Assembly (NCBI GenBank): GCA_930367205.1 | Contig: OV884014.1 | Location: 117,063,768 to 117,127,767, forward strand | DNA: 64,000 nucleotides | Source of the DNA: Acanthosoma haemorrhoidale | Taxonomy: Eukaryota; Arthropoda; Insecta; Hemiptera; Acanthosomatidae | Direction of reading: 5' to 3' | Part shown: positions 21,458 to 36,378 of the stretch, piece after piece | How the letters are laid out: each line of letters opens with the position of its first letter | Numbering within the stretch: position 1 is the first letter of the stretch | Notes under the pieces: model-generated | What the model saw: the letters and a program-made list of their open reading frames with translations, nothing else | The model's database searches: none | Told to the model about the DNA's origin: nothing | Position numbers and translations under genes: made by a program

Positions 21458-24400
21458 ATCATACGATCGTATGATCAAAGTTACGAGTGAATATGACATC
21501 AAATGATGTCAAATATGATAGTGTGCCGTATCATTTGCACTTATTGTATCACATGATACAATCGTATGATTGAAGTTACAGTGAATATACTATTAAATAA
21601 TGTCGATTATGACAGTGTACTGTATCATTGGCACTCATTGTATCACGTGATACGATCGTATGATTGAAGTCATGAATGAATATAACATCAAATGATGTCG
21701 ATTATGATAGTGTGCCGCATCATTAGCACACATTCTATCACATGATACGATTGTATGATTGAAGTTACGAGTGAATATAACATCAAATGATGTTGAATAT
21801 GATTGTATAATGTATCATTAGCACTCATTGTTTCACGTGATACGATCGAATGATTAAAATTACGAGTGAATATACTATAAAATGATGTCGAATATGATAG
21901 TGTACCACATCATTGGCACTCATTATATCACGTGATACGATCGTATAATGAAAGTTACGAGTGAATATAACATCAAATGATGTTGGATATGATTGTATAA
22001 TGTATCATTAGCACTCATTGTTTCACGTGATACGATCGTATGATTAAAGTTACAGGTGAATATAATATCAATTGATGTCGTATATGATAGCGCACCATAT
22101 CATTAGCACTTATTGTATCATGTGATGTGATCGTATGATTGAAGTCACGAGTGAATATAACATCAAATAATGCTAAATATGATTGTTTAGTGTAGCATTG
22201 ACACTCATTGTATCACGAGATACGATCGTATGATTAAAGTCACGAGTGAATATACTATAAAATGATGTCAATTATGATAGTGTACCACATCATTGGCACT
22301 CATTGTTTCACGTGATACGATCGTATGATTAAAGTTACAGGTGAATATAACATCAAATGATGTCGATTATGATAGTGTACCGCATCATTGGCACTCATTA
22401 TATCACGTGATACGATCGTATGATGAAAGTTACGAGTGAATATAACATCAAATGATGTCGAATAGGATTGTATAATGTATCATTAGCACTCATTGTTTCA
22501 CGTGATACGATCGTATGATTAAAGTTACGATTGGAGATACTAATAAATGATGTTGAATATAATAGTGCACCATATCATTAGCACTTATTGTATCATGTGA
22601 TGCGATCGTATGATTAAAGTTACAAGTGAATATAACATCAAATGATGTCGATTATAATAGTGTACCGCATCATTGGCACTCATTATATCACGTGATACTA
22701 TCGTATGATTGAAGTCACGAGTGAATATAACATCAAATAATGCTAAATATGATTGTATAGTGTAGCATTGACACTCATTGTATCACGAGATACGATCGTA
22801 TGATTGAAGTCACGAGTGAATATAACATCAAATGTTGTTCAATATGATTGTATAATGTATCATTAGCACTCATTGTTTCACGTGATACGATCGTATGATT
22901 AAAGTTACAGGTGAATATAACATCAAATGATGTCGATTATGATAGTGTGCCGCATCATTAGCACACATTGTATCACATGATACGATTGTATGATTGAAGT
23001 TACGAGTGAATATAACATCAAATAATGTCGATTATGATAGTGTACCGCATCATTGGCACTCATTATATCACGTGATACGATCGTATGATTGAAGTCACGA
23101 GTGAATATAACAATAAATGATGTCAATTATGATAGTGTTCCGTATCATAAGCACTCATTGTATCACGTGATACGATCGTATGATGAAAGTTACAAGTAAA
23201 TATACTATTAATTAATGTCGATTATGACAGTGTACCGTACCATTGGCACTCATAGTATCACGTGATACGATCGTATGATTAAAGTCACGAGTGAATATAA
23301 CATCAAATGATGTCGATTATGATAGTGTGCCGCATCATTAGCACACATTGTATCACCGCATCATTGGCAATCATTATATCACGTGATACCATCATATGAT
23401 TGAAGTCACGAGTGAATATAACATCAAATGATGTTTGATATGATTGTATAATGTATCATTAGCACTCATTGTTTCACGTGATACGATCGTATGATTAAAG
23501 TTACAGGTGAATATAATATCAATTGATGTCGTATATGATAGCGCACCATATCATTAGCACTTATTGTATCATGTGATGTGATCGTATGATTAAAGTTACA
23601 AGTGAATATAACATCAAATAATGTCGATTATTATAGTAACGCACATCATTGGCACTCATTATATCACGTGATACGATCGTATGATTAAGGTTAAGAGTGA
23701 ATAAACTATTAAATGATGTCGAATATGATAGTGTACCGCATCATTGGCACTCATTGTTTCACGTGATACGATCGTATGATTAAAGTTACAGGTGAATATT
23801 ACATCAAATGATGTCGATTATGATAGTGTACCGCATCATTGGCACTCATTATATCACGTGATACGATCGTATGATGAAAGTTACGAGTGAATATAACATC
23901 AAATGATGTCGAATAGGATTGTATAATGTATCATTAGCACTTATTGTATCATGTGATGCGATCGTATGATTAAAGTTACAAGTGAATATAACATCAAATG
24001 ATGTCGATTATAATAGTGTACCGCATCATTGGCACTCATTATATCACGTGATACTATCGTATGATTGAAGTCACGAGTGAATATAACATCAAATAATGCT
24101 AAATATGATTGTATAGTGTAGCATTGACACTCATTGTATCACGAGATACGATTGTATGATTAAAGTCACGAGTGAATATAACATCAAATGATGTTGAATA
24201 TGATTGTATAATGTATCATTAGCACTCATAGTTTCACGTGATACGATCGTATGATTAAAGTTACGAGTGAATATACTATAAAATGATGTCGATTATGATA
24301 GTGTACCACATCATTGGCACTCATTATATCACGTGATACGATCGTATAATGAAAGTTACGAGTGAATATAACATCAAATGATGTCGATTATAATAGTGTA

Positions 24401-24838
24401 CCGCATCATTGGCACTCATTATATCACGTGATACTATCGTATGATTGAAGTCACGAGTGAATATAACATCAAATAATGCTAAATATGATTGTAAAGTGTG
24501 GCATTGACACTCATTGTATCACGAGATACGATCGTATGATGGAAGTCACGAGTGAATATAACATCAAATAATGCTAAATATGATTGTATAGTGTAGCATT
24601 GACACTCATTGTATCACGAGATACGATCGTATGATTAAAGTCACGAGTGAATATAACATCAAATGATGTTGAATATGATTGTATAATGTATCATTAGCAC
24701 TCATTGTTTCACGTGATACGATCGTATGATTAAAGTTACGAGTGAATATACTATTAAATGATGTCGATTATGATAGTGTACCGCATCATAGGCACTATTT
24801 GTATCACGTGATACGATCGTATGATCAAAGCTACGAGT
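21458..24838 (+). repeat. Satellite block B4
   Basis: 3381 bp, 35 x 95 + 56. The first part resembles B1. The last 1.94 kb is colinear with B11 at an offset of 31,664 bp. One irregular 26-bp insert near 23345 and one ttaaggttaag monomer at about 23690. Class II exit. Confidence 0.93.
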
Positions 24839-26138
24839 TAACATAATAGGGCAGGAATTATTGTACCAGCTATGAAATACGCATTTTTGTAAAATTCTAC
24901 TTTTTGACGATATTTTTCTTGTTTTGGTATGAGGAAATCATAATTGTTCAGGAGCTAACGTACCAGCTATAAAATACTCTTATATGTAAAAATTTAACTT
25001 TTTGATGACATTTTCCTTGTTTTGGTATCAGGAGAACATAATAAGGCAGGAGCTAACGTACTAGCTGAGAAATACGCATTTTTGTAAAAATTTGAGTTTT
25101 CGACGATATTTTCCTTGTTTTGGTATCAGGAGAACATAATGGGGCAGGAGCTAACGTACTAGCTATGAAATACCCATTTTTTAAAAATTCGACTTTTTGA
25201 CGATATTTTCCTTGTTTTCGTATCAGGAGAACATAATAGGGCAGGAGCTGACGTACTAGCTATGAAATACGCATTTTTTTAAAATTCGACTTTTTGACGA
25301 TATTTTCCTGGTTTTCGTATCAGGAGAACATAATAGGGCAGGAGCTAACGTACCAGCTATGAAATACCCATTTTTTAAAAATTCGACTTTTTGACGATAT
25401 TTTCCTGGTTTTCGTATCAGGAGAACATAATAGGGCAGGAGCTAACGTACCAGCTATGAAATACGCAATTTTTGTAAAAATTTGAGTTTTCGACGATATT
25501 TTCCTTGTTTTGGTATCAGGAGAACATAATGGGGCAGGAGCTAACGTACTAGCTATGAAATACTCAAAAAGTCGAAAAATTCGACTTTTTGACGATATTT
25601 TCCTTTATTTCGTATCAGGAGAACATAAAAGAGCAGGAGCTAACGTTCCAGCTATGAAATACCCATTTTTTAAAAATTCGACTTTTTGACGATATTTTCC
25701 TTGTTTTCGTATCACGAGAACATAATCGGGCAGGAGCTAACGTACCAGCTATGAGATACCCATTTTTTTAAAATTTGACTTTTTGACGATATTTTTCTCG
25801 TTTTCGTATCAGGAGAACATAATAGGGCAGGAGCTAACGTACCAGCTATGAAATACGCATTTTTGTATAAATTTGACTTTTGGACGATATTTTCTTTGTT
25901 TTGGTATCAGGTGAACATAATGGGACAGGAGCTAACGTACTAGCTCTAAATACGCATTTTTGTAAAAATTCGACTTTTTGACGTCATTTTTCTTGTTTTG
26001 GTATCAGGAGAACATAATGGGGCAGGTGCTAACGTACAAGCTATGAAATACGCATTTTTGTAAATATTCAACTTTTTTAAAATGTTTTCTTTGTTTTGGT
26101 ATCAGGAGAACATAAAGGGGCAAGAGCTAACGTACAAG
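24839..26138 (+). repeat. Satellite block A5 (class II)
   Basis: 1300 bp with the full class II edge (gtaaaattctac; ttatatgtaaaa; tagctgagaaatac). Contains the unique hairpin monomer at 25564-25592. Confidence 0.93.
25564..25592 (+). repeat. Perfect 13-bp inverted repeat with 3-nt loop in one A monomer
   Basis: The left arm TCAAAAAGTCGAA (25564-25576) is the exact reverse complement of TTCGACTTTTTGA (25580-25592), with AAA between. In other copies the same position reads gcatttt before cgaaaaattcgac, so seven bases were replaced by nine that copy the complementary strand of the right arm. Confidence 0.92.
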
Positions 26139-29044
26139 ATCATACGATCGTATGATCAAAGTTACGAGTGAATATGACATCAAATGATGTCAAATATGAT
26201 AGTGTGCCGTATCATTTGCACTTATTGTATCACGTGATACAATCGTATGATTGAAGTTACAGTGAATATACTATTAAATAATGTCGATTATGACAGTGTA
26301 CTGTATCATTGGCACTCATTGTATCACGAGATACGATCGTATGATTGAAGTCATGAATGAATATAACATCAAATGATGTCGATTATGATAGTGTGCCGCA
26401 TCATTAGCACACATTGTATCACCGCATCATTGGCAATCATTATATCACGTGATACCATCATATGATTGAAGTCACGAGTGAATATAACATCAAATGATGT
26501 TGGATAAGATTGTATAATGTATCATTAGCACTCATTGTTTCACGTGATACGATCGTATGATTAAAGTTACAGGTGAATATAATATCAATTGATGTCGTAT
26601 ATGATAGCGCACCATATCATTAGCACTTATTGTATCATGTGATGTGATCGTATGATTAAAGTTACAAGTGAATATAACATCAAATAATGTCGATTATTAT
26701 AGTATAGCACATCATTGGCACTCATTATATCACGTGATACGATCGTATGATTAAGGTTAAGAGTGAATAAACTATTAAATGATGTCGAATATGATAGTGT
26801 ACCGCATCATTGGCACTCATTGTTTCACGTGATACGATCGTATGATTAAAGTTACAGGTGAATATTACATCAAATGATGTCGATTATGATAGTGTACCGC
26901 ATCATTGGCACTCATTATATCACGTTATACGATCGTATGATGAAAGTTACGAGTGAATATAACATCAAATGATGTCGAATAGGATTGTATAATGTATCAT
27001 TAGCACTCATTGTTTCACGTGATACGATCGTATGATTAAAGTTACGATTGGAGATACTAATAAATGATGTTGAATATAATAGTGCACCATATCATTAGCA
27101 CTTATTGTATCATGTGATGCGATCGTATGATTAAAGTTACAAGTGAATATAACATCAAATGATGTCGATTATTATAGTATAGCACATCATTGGCACTCAT
27201 TATATCACGTGATACGATCGTATGATTAAGTTTAAGAGTGAATAAACTATTAAATGATGTCGAATATGATAGTGTACCGCATCATTGGCACTCATTGTTT
27301 CACGTGATACGATCGTATGATTAAAGTTACAGGTGAATATTACATCAAATGATGTCGATTATGATAGTGTACCGCATCATTGGCACTCATTATATCACGT
27401 TATACGATCGTATGATGAAAGTTACGAGTGAATATAACATCAAATGATGTCGAATAGGATTGTATAATGTATCATTAGCACTCATTGTTTCACGTGATAC
27501 GATCGTATGATTAAAGTTACGATTGGAGATACTAATAAATGATGTTGAATATAATAGTGCACCATATCATTAGCACTTATTGTATCATGTGATGCGATCG
27601 TATGATTAAAGTTACAAGTGAATATAACATCAAATGATGTCGATTATTATAGTATAGCACATCATTGGCACTCATTATATCACGTGATACGATCGTATGA
27701 TTAAGGTTAAGAGTGAATAAACTATTAAATGATGTCGAATATGATAGTGTACCGCATCATTGGCACTCATTGTTTCACGTGATACGATCGTATGATTAAA
27801 GTTACAGGTGAATATTACATCAAATGATGTCGATTATGATAGTGTACCGCATCATTGGCACTCATTATATCACGTGATACGATCGTATGATGAAAGTTAC
27901 GAGTGAATATAACATCAAATGATGTCGAATAGGATTGTATAATGTATCATTAGCACTCATTGTTTCACGTGATACGATCGTATGATTAAAGTTACGATTG
28001 GAGATACTAATAAATGATGTTGAATATAATAGTGCACCATATCATTAGCACTTATTGTATCATGTGATGCGATCGTATGATTAAAGTTACAAGTGAATAT
28101 AACATCAAATGATGTCGATTATTATAGTGTACCGCATCATTGGCACTCATTATATCACGTGATACTATCGTATGATTGAAGTCACGAGTGAATATAACAT
28201 CAAATAATGCTAAATATGATTGTATAGTGTAGCATTGACACTCATTGTATCACGAGATACGATCGTATGATTAAAGTCACGAGTGAATATAACATCAAAT
28301 GATGTTGAATATGATTGTATAATGTATCATTAGCACTCATAGTTTCACGTGATACGATCGTATGATTAAAGTTACGAGTGAATATACTATAAAATGATGT
28401 CGATTATGATAGTGTACCACATCATTGGCGCTCATTATATCACGTGATACGATCGTATAATGAAAGTTACGAGTGAATATAACATCAAATGATGTCGATT
28501 ATAATAGTGTACCGCATCATTGGCACTCATTATATCACGTGATACTATCGTATGATTGAAGTCACGAGTGAATATAACATCAAATAATGCTAAATATGAT
28601 TGTAAAGTGTAGCATTGACACTCATTGTATCACGAGATACGATCGTATGATTGAAGTCACGAGTGAATATAACATCAAATAATGCTAAATATGATTGTAT
28701 AGTGTAGCATTGACACTCATTGTATCACGAGATACGATCGTATGATTAAAGTCACGAGTGAATATAACATCAAATGATGTTGAATATGATTGTATAATGT
28801 ATCATTAGCACTCATTGTTTCACGTGATACGATCGTATGATTAAAGATACGAGTGAATATAACATCAAATGATGTCGATTATGATAGTGTACCTTATCAT
28901 TGGCACTCATTATATCACGTGATACGATCGTATAATGAAAGTTACGAGTGAATATACTATTAAATAAGGTCGATTATGATAGTGTACCGCATCATTGGCA
29001 CTAATCGTATCACGTAATACGATCGTATGATCAAAGCTACGAGT
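26139..29044 (+). repeat. Satellite block B5
   Basis: 2906 bp, 30 x 95 + 56, exactly the length of B8 and B9. Class II entry, class I exit. Contains three tandem 475-bp units (ttaag markers at 26751, 27226 and 27701) and one irregular insert near 26405. Confidence 0.93.
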
Positions 29045-31025
29045 TAACATAATAGGGCAGGAATTATTGTACCAGCTATGAAATACGCATTTTTGTAAAA
29101 TTATACTTTTTGACGATATTTTCTTGTTTTGGTATGAGGAAATCATAATTGTTCAGGAGCTAACGTACCAGCTATAAAATACTTATATATGTAAAAATTT
29201 AACTTTTTGATGACATTTTCCCGATTTTGGTATCAGGAGAACATAATAAGGCAGGAGCTAACGTACTAGCTAAGAAATACGCATTTTTGTAAAAATTTGA
29301 GTTTTCGACGATATTTTCCTTGTTTTGGTATCAGGAGAACATAATGGGGCACGAGCTAACGTTCCAGCTATGAAAAACCCATTTTTTAAAAATTCGACTT
29401 TTTGACGATATTTTCCTTGTTTTCGTATCAGGAGAACATAATGGGGCAGGAGCTGACGTACTAGCTATGAAATACGCATTTTTTAAAAATTCGACTTTTT
29501 GACGATATGTTCCTGGTTTTCGTATCAGGAGAACATAATAGGGCAGGAGCTAACGTACCAGCTATGAAATACCCATTTTTTAAAAATTCGACTTTTTGAC
29601 GATATTTTCCTGGTTTTCGTATCAGGAGAACATAATAGGGCAGGAGCTAACGTACCAGCTATGAAATACGCAATTTTTTTAAAAATTTGAGTTTTCGACG
29701 ATATTTTCCTTGTTTTGGTATCAGGAGAACATAATGGGGCAGGAGCTAACATACTAGCTATGAAATACGCATTTTCGAAAAATTCGACTTTTTGACGATA
29801 TTTTCCTTGATTTCGTATCAGGAGAACATAATGGGGCAGGAGCTGACGTACTAGCTATGAAATACGCATTTTTTAAAAAATTCGACTTTTTGACGATATT
29901 TTCCTAGTTTTCGTATCAGGAGAACATAATAGGGCAGGAGCTAACGTACTAGCTATGAAATACGCAATTTTTGTAAATATTTGAGTTTTCGACGATATTT
30001 TCCTTGTTTTGGTATCAGGAGAACATAATGGGGCAGGAGCTAACGTACTAGCTATGAAATACGCATTTTCGAAAAATTCGACTTTTTGACGATATTTTCC
30101 TTGATTTCGTATCAGGAGAACATAAAAGAGCAGGAGCTAACGTTCCAGCTATGAAATACCCATTTTTTAAAAATTCGACTTTTTGACGATATTTTCCTTG
30201 TTTTCGTATCAGGAGAACATAATGGGGCAGGAGCTGACGTACTAGCTATGAAATACGCATTTTTTAAAAATTCGACTTTTTGACGATATTTTCCTGGTTT
30301 TCGTATCAGGAGAACATAATAGGGCAGGAGCTAACGTACCAGCTATGAAATACCCATTTTTTAAAAATTCGACTTTTTGACGATATTTTCCTGGTTTTCG
30401 TATCAGGAGAACATAATAGGGCAGGAGCTAACGTACCAGCTATGAAATACCCAATTTTTGTAAAAATTTGAGTTTTCGACGATATTTTCCTTGTTTTGGT
30501 ATCAGGAGAACATAATGAGGCAGGAGCTAACGTACCAGCTATGAGATACCTATTTTTTTAAAATTTGACTTTTTGACGATATTTTCCTTGTTTTGGTATC
30601 AGGAGAACATAATGGGGCAGGAGCTAACGTACTAGCTATGAAATAGGCATTTTTGAAAAATTCAACTTTTTGACGATATTTTTCTCGTTTTCGTATCAGG
30701 AGAACATAATAGGGCAGGAGCTAACGTACCAGCTATGAAATACGCATTTTTGTATAAATTTGACTTTTGGACGATATTTTCTTTGTTTTGGTATCAGGAG
30801 AACATAATGGGACAGGAGCTAACGTACTAGCTCTAAATACGCATTTTTGTAAAAATTCGACTTTTTGACGTCATTTTTCTTGTTTTGGTATCAGGAGAAC
30901 ATAATGGGGCAGGTGCTAACGTACAAGCTATGAAATACGCATTTTTGTAAAAATTCAACTTTTTTAAAATGTTTTCTTTGTTTTGGTATCAGGAGAACAT
31001 AAAGGGGCAAGAGCTAACGTACAAG
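29045..31025 (+). repeat. Satellite block A6 (class I)
   Basis: 1981 bp. First of the run of A blocks carrying the cccgattttgg edge variant. A 75-codon open stretch here (29525-29752) is a by-product of the repeat, not a gene. Confidence 0.93.
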
Positions 31026-34000
31026 ATCATACGATCGTATGATCAAAGTTACGAGTGAATATGACATCAAAGGATGTCAAATATGATAGTGTGCCGTATC
31101 ATTTGCACTTATTGTATCACGTGATACAATCGTATGATTGAAGTTACAGTGAATATACTATTAAATAAAGTCGATTATGACAGTGTACTGTATCATTGGC
31201 ACTCATTGTATCACGAGATACGATCGTATGATTGAAGTCATGAATGAATATAACATCAAATGATGTCGATTATGATAGTGTGCCGCATTATTAGCACACA
31301 TTGTATCACCGCATCATTGGCAATCATTATATCACGTGATACCATCATATGATTGAAGTCACGAGTGAATATAACATCAAATGATGTTTGATATGATTGT
31401 ATAATGTACCATTAGCACTCATTGTTTCACGTGATACGATCGTATGATTAAAGTTACAGGTGAATATAATATCAATTGATGTCGTATATGATAGCGCACC
31501 ATATCATTAGCACTTATTGTATCATGTGATGTGATCGTATGATTAAAGTTACAAGTGAATATAACATCAAATAATGTCGATTATTATAGTATAGCACATC
31601 ATTGGCACTCATTATATCACGTGATACGATCGTATGATTAAGGTTAAGAGTGAATAAACTATTAAATGATGTCGAATATGATAGTGTACCGCATCATTGG
31701 CACTCATTGTTTCACGTGATACGATCGTATGATTAAAGTTACAGGTGAATATTACATCAAATGATGTCGATTATTATAGTGTACCGCATCATTGGCACTC
31801 ATTATATCACGTTATACGATCGTATGATGAAAGTTACGAGTGAATATAACATCAAATGATGTCGAATAGGATTGTATAATGTATCATTAGCACTCATTGT
31901 TTCACGTGATACGATCGTATGATTAAAGTTACGATTGGAGATACTAATAAATGATGTTGAATATAATAGTGCACCATATCATTAGCACTTATTGTATCAT
32001 GTGATGCGATCGTATGATTAAAGTTACAAGTGAATATAACATCAAATGATGTCGATTATTATAGTATAGCACATCATTGGCACTCATTATATCACGTGAT
32101 ACGATCGTATGATTAAGTTTAAGAGTGAATAAACTATTAAATGATGTCGAATATGATAGTGTACCGCATCAATGGCACTCATTGTTTCACGTGATACGAT
32201 CGTATGATTAAAGTTACAGGTGAATATTACATCAAATGATGTCGATTATGATAGTGTACCGCATCATTGGCACTCATTATATCACGTTATACGATCGTAT
32301 GATGAAAGTTACGAGTGAATATAACATCAAATGATGTCGAATAGGATTGTATAATGTATCATTAGCACTCATTGTTTCACGTGATACGATCGTATGATTA
32401 AAGTTACGATTGGAGATACTAATAAATGATGTTGAATATAATAGTGCACCATATCATTAGCACTTATTGTATCATGTGATGCGATCGTATGATTAAAGTT
32501 ACAAGTGAATATAACATCAAATGATGTCGATTATAATAGTATAGCACATCATTGGCACTCATTATATCACGTGATACGATCGTATGATTAAGGTTAAGAG
32601 TGAATAAACTATTAAATGATGTCGAATATGATAGTGTACCGCATCATTGGCACTCATTGTTTCACGTGATACGATCGTATGATTAAAGTTACAGGTGAAT
32701 ATTACATCAAATGATGTCGATTATGATAGTGTACCGCATCATTGGCACTCATTATATCACGTGATACGATCGTATGATGAAAGTTACGAGTGAATATAAC
32801 ATCAAATGATGTCGAATAGGATTGTATAATGTATCATTAGCACTCATTGTTTCACGTGATACGATCGTATGATTAAAGTTACGATTGGAGATACTAATAA
32901 ATGATGTTGAATATAATAGTGCACCATATCATTAGCACTTATTGTATCATGTGATGCGATCGTATGATTAAAGTTACAAGTGAATATAACATCAAATGAT
33001 GTCGATTATTATAGTATAGCACATCATTGGCACTCATTATATCACGTGATACGATCGTATGATTAAGGTTAAGAGTGAATAAACTATTAAATGATGTCGA
33101 ATATGATAGTGTACCGCATCATTGGCACTCATTGTTTCACGTGATACGATCGTATGATTAAAGTTACAGGTGAATATTACATCAAATGATGTCGATTATG
33201 ATAGTGTACCGCATCATTGGCACTCATTATATCACGTGATACGATCGTATGATGAAAGTTACGAGTGAATATAACATCAAATGATGTCGAATAGGATTGT
33301 ATAATGTATCATTAGCACTCATTGTTTCACGTGATACGATCGTATGATTAAAGTTACGATTGGAGATACTAATAAATGATGTTGAATATAATAGTGCACC
33401 ATATCATTAGCACTTATTGTATCATGTGATGCGATCGTATGATTAAAGTTACAAGTGAATATAACATCAAATGATGTCGATTATAATAGTGTACCGCATC
33501 ATTGGCACTCATTATATCACGTGATACTATCGTATGATTGAAGTCACGAGTGAATATAACATCAAATAATGCTAAATATGATTGTATAGTGTAGCATTGA
33601 CACTCATTGTATCACGAGATACGATCGTATGATGAAAGTTACGAGTGAATATAACATCAAATGATGTTGAATATGATTGTATAATGTATCATTAGCACTC
33701 ATAGTTTCACGTGATACGATCGTATGATTAAAGTTACGAGTGAATATACTATAAAATGATGTCGATTATGATAGTGTACCACATCATTGGCACTCATTAT
33801 ATCACGTGATACGATCGTATAATGAAAGTTACGAGTGAATATAACATCAAATGATGTCGATTATAATAGTGTACCGCATCATTGGCACTCATTATATCAC
33901 GTGATACTATCGTATGATTGAAGTCACGAGTGAATATAACATCAAATAATGCTAAATATGATTGTAAAGTGTAGCATTGACACTCATTGTATCACGAGAT

Positions 34001-34406
34001 ACGATCGTATGATTGAAGTCACGAGTGAATATAACATCAAATAATGCTAAATATGATTGTATAGTGTAGCATTGACACTCATTGTATCACGAGATACGAT
34101 CGTATGATTAAAGTCACGAGTGAATATAACATCAAATGATGTTGAATATGATTGTATAATGTATCATTAGCACTCATTGTTTCACGTGATACGATCGTAT
34201 GATTAAAGATACGAGTGAATATAACATCAAATGATGTCGATTATGATAGTGTACCTTATCATTGGCACTCATTATATCACGTGATACGATCGTATAATGA
34301 AAGTTACGAGTGAATATACTATTAAATAAGGTCGATTATGATAGTGTACCGCATCATTGGCACTAATCGTATCACGTAATACGATCGTATGATCAAAGCT
34401 ACGAGT
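31026..34406 (+). repeat. Satellite block B6
   Basis: 3381 bp, exactly 475 bp longer than B5. Four 475-bp units (ttaag markers at 31638, 32113, 32588 and 33063). Class I entry and exit. Irregular insert near 31295. Confidence 0.93.
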
Positions 34407-36378
34407 TAACATAATAGGGCAGGAATTATTGTACCAGCTATGAAATACGCATTTTTGTAAAATTATACTTTTTGACGATATTTTCTTGTTTTGGTATGAG
34501 GAAATCATAATTGTTCAGGAGCTAACGTACCAGCTATAAAATACTTATATATGTAAAAATTTAACTTTTTGATGACATTTTCCCGATTTTGGTATCAGGA
34601 GAACATAATAAGGCAGGAGCTAACGTACTAGCTAAGAAATACGCATTTTTGTAAAAATTTGAGTTTTCGACGATATTTTCCTTGTTTTGGTATCAGGAGA
34701 ACATAATGGGGCACGAGCTAACGTTCCAGCTATGAAAAACCCATTTTTTAAAAATTCGACTTTTTGACGATATTTTCCTTGTTTTCGTATCAGGAGAACA
34801 TAATGGGGCAGGAGCTGACGTACTAGCTATGAAATACGCATTTTTTAAAAATTCGACTTTTTGACGATATGTTCCTGGTTTTCGTATCAGGAGAACATAA
34901 TAGGGCAGGAGCTAACGTACCAGCTATGAAATACCCATTTTTTAAAAATTCGACTTTTTGACGATATTTTCCTGGTTTTCGTATCAGGAGAACATAATAG
35001 GGCAGGAGCTAACGTACCAGCTATGAAATACGCAATTTTTTTAAAAATTTGAGTTTTCGACGATATTTTCCTTGTTTTGGTATCAGGAGAACATAATGGG
35101 GCAGGAGCTAACGTACTAGCTATGAAATACGCATTTTCGAAAAATTCGACTTTTTGACGATATTTTCCTTGATATCGTATCAGGAGAACATAATGGGGCA
35201 GGAGCTGACGTACTAGCTATGAAATACGCATTTTTTAAAAATTCGACTTTTTGACGATATTTTCCTAGTTTTCGTATCAGGAGAACATAATAGGGCAGGA
35301 GCTAACGTACTAGCTATGAAATACGCAATTTTTGTAAATATTTGAGTTTTCGACGATATTTTCCTTGTTTTGGTATCAGGAGAACATAATGGGGCAGGAG
35401 CTAACGTACTAGCTATGAAATACGCATTTTAGAAAAATTCGACTTTTTGACGATATTTTCCTTGATTTCGTATCAGGAGAACATAAAAGAGCAGGAGCTA
35501 ACGTTCCAGCTATGAAATACCCATTTTTTAAAAATTCGACTTTTTGACGATATTTTCCTTGTTTTCGTATCAGGAGAACATAATGGGGCAGGAGCTGACG
35601 TACTAGCTATGAAATACGCATTTTTTAAAAATTCGACTTTTTGACGATATTTTCCTGGTTTTCGTATCAGGAGAACATAATAGGGCAGGAGCTAACGTAC
35701 CAGCTATGAAATACCCATTTTTTAAAAATTCGACTTTTTGACGATATTTTCCTGGTTTTCGTATCAGGAGAACATAATAGGGCAGGAGCTAACGTACCAG
35801 CTATGAAATACGCAATTTTTGTAAAAATTTGAGTTTTCGACGATATTTTCCTTGTTTTGGTATCAGGAGAACATAATGGGGCAGGAGCTAACGTACCAGC
35901 TATGAGATACCTATTTTTTTAAAATTTGACGATATTTTCCTGGTTTTGGTATCAGGAGAACATAATGGGGCAGGAGCTAACGTACTAGCTATGAAATAGG
36001 CATTTTTGAAAAATTCAACTTTTTGACGATATTTTTCTCGTTTTCGTATCAGGAGAACATAATAGGGCAGGAGCTAACGTACCAGCTATGAAATACGCAT
36101 TTTTGTATAAATTTGACTTTTGGACGATATTTTCTTTGTTTTGGTATCAGGAGAACATAATGGGACAGGAGCTAACGTACTAGCTCTAAATACGCATTTT
36201 TGTAAAAATTCGACTTTTTGACGTCATTTTTCTTGTTTTGGTATCAGGAGAACATAATGGGGCAGGTGCTAACGTACAAGCTATGAAATACGCATTTTTG
36301 TAAAAATTCAACTTTTTTAAAATGTTTTCTTTGTTTTGGTATCAGGAGAACATAAAGGGGCAAGAGCTAACGTACAAG
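34407..36378 (+). repeat. Satellite block A7 (class I)
   Basis: 1972 bp, 8 bp shorter than its sisters because one monomer near 35926 reads aaaatttgacgatatt without the usual actttttg. Confidence 0.93.

Noticed and set aside
29525..29752. 75-codon minus-strand open frame with internal repeats
   Set aside because: Translation of tandem A monomers in A6. A single base change removes the stop found in sister blocks.
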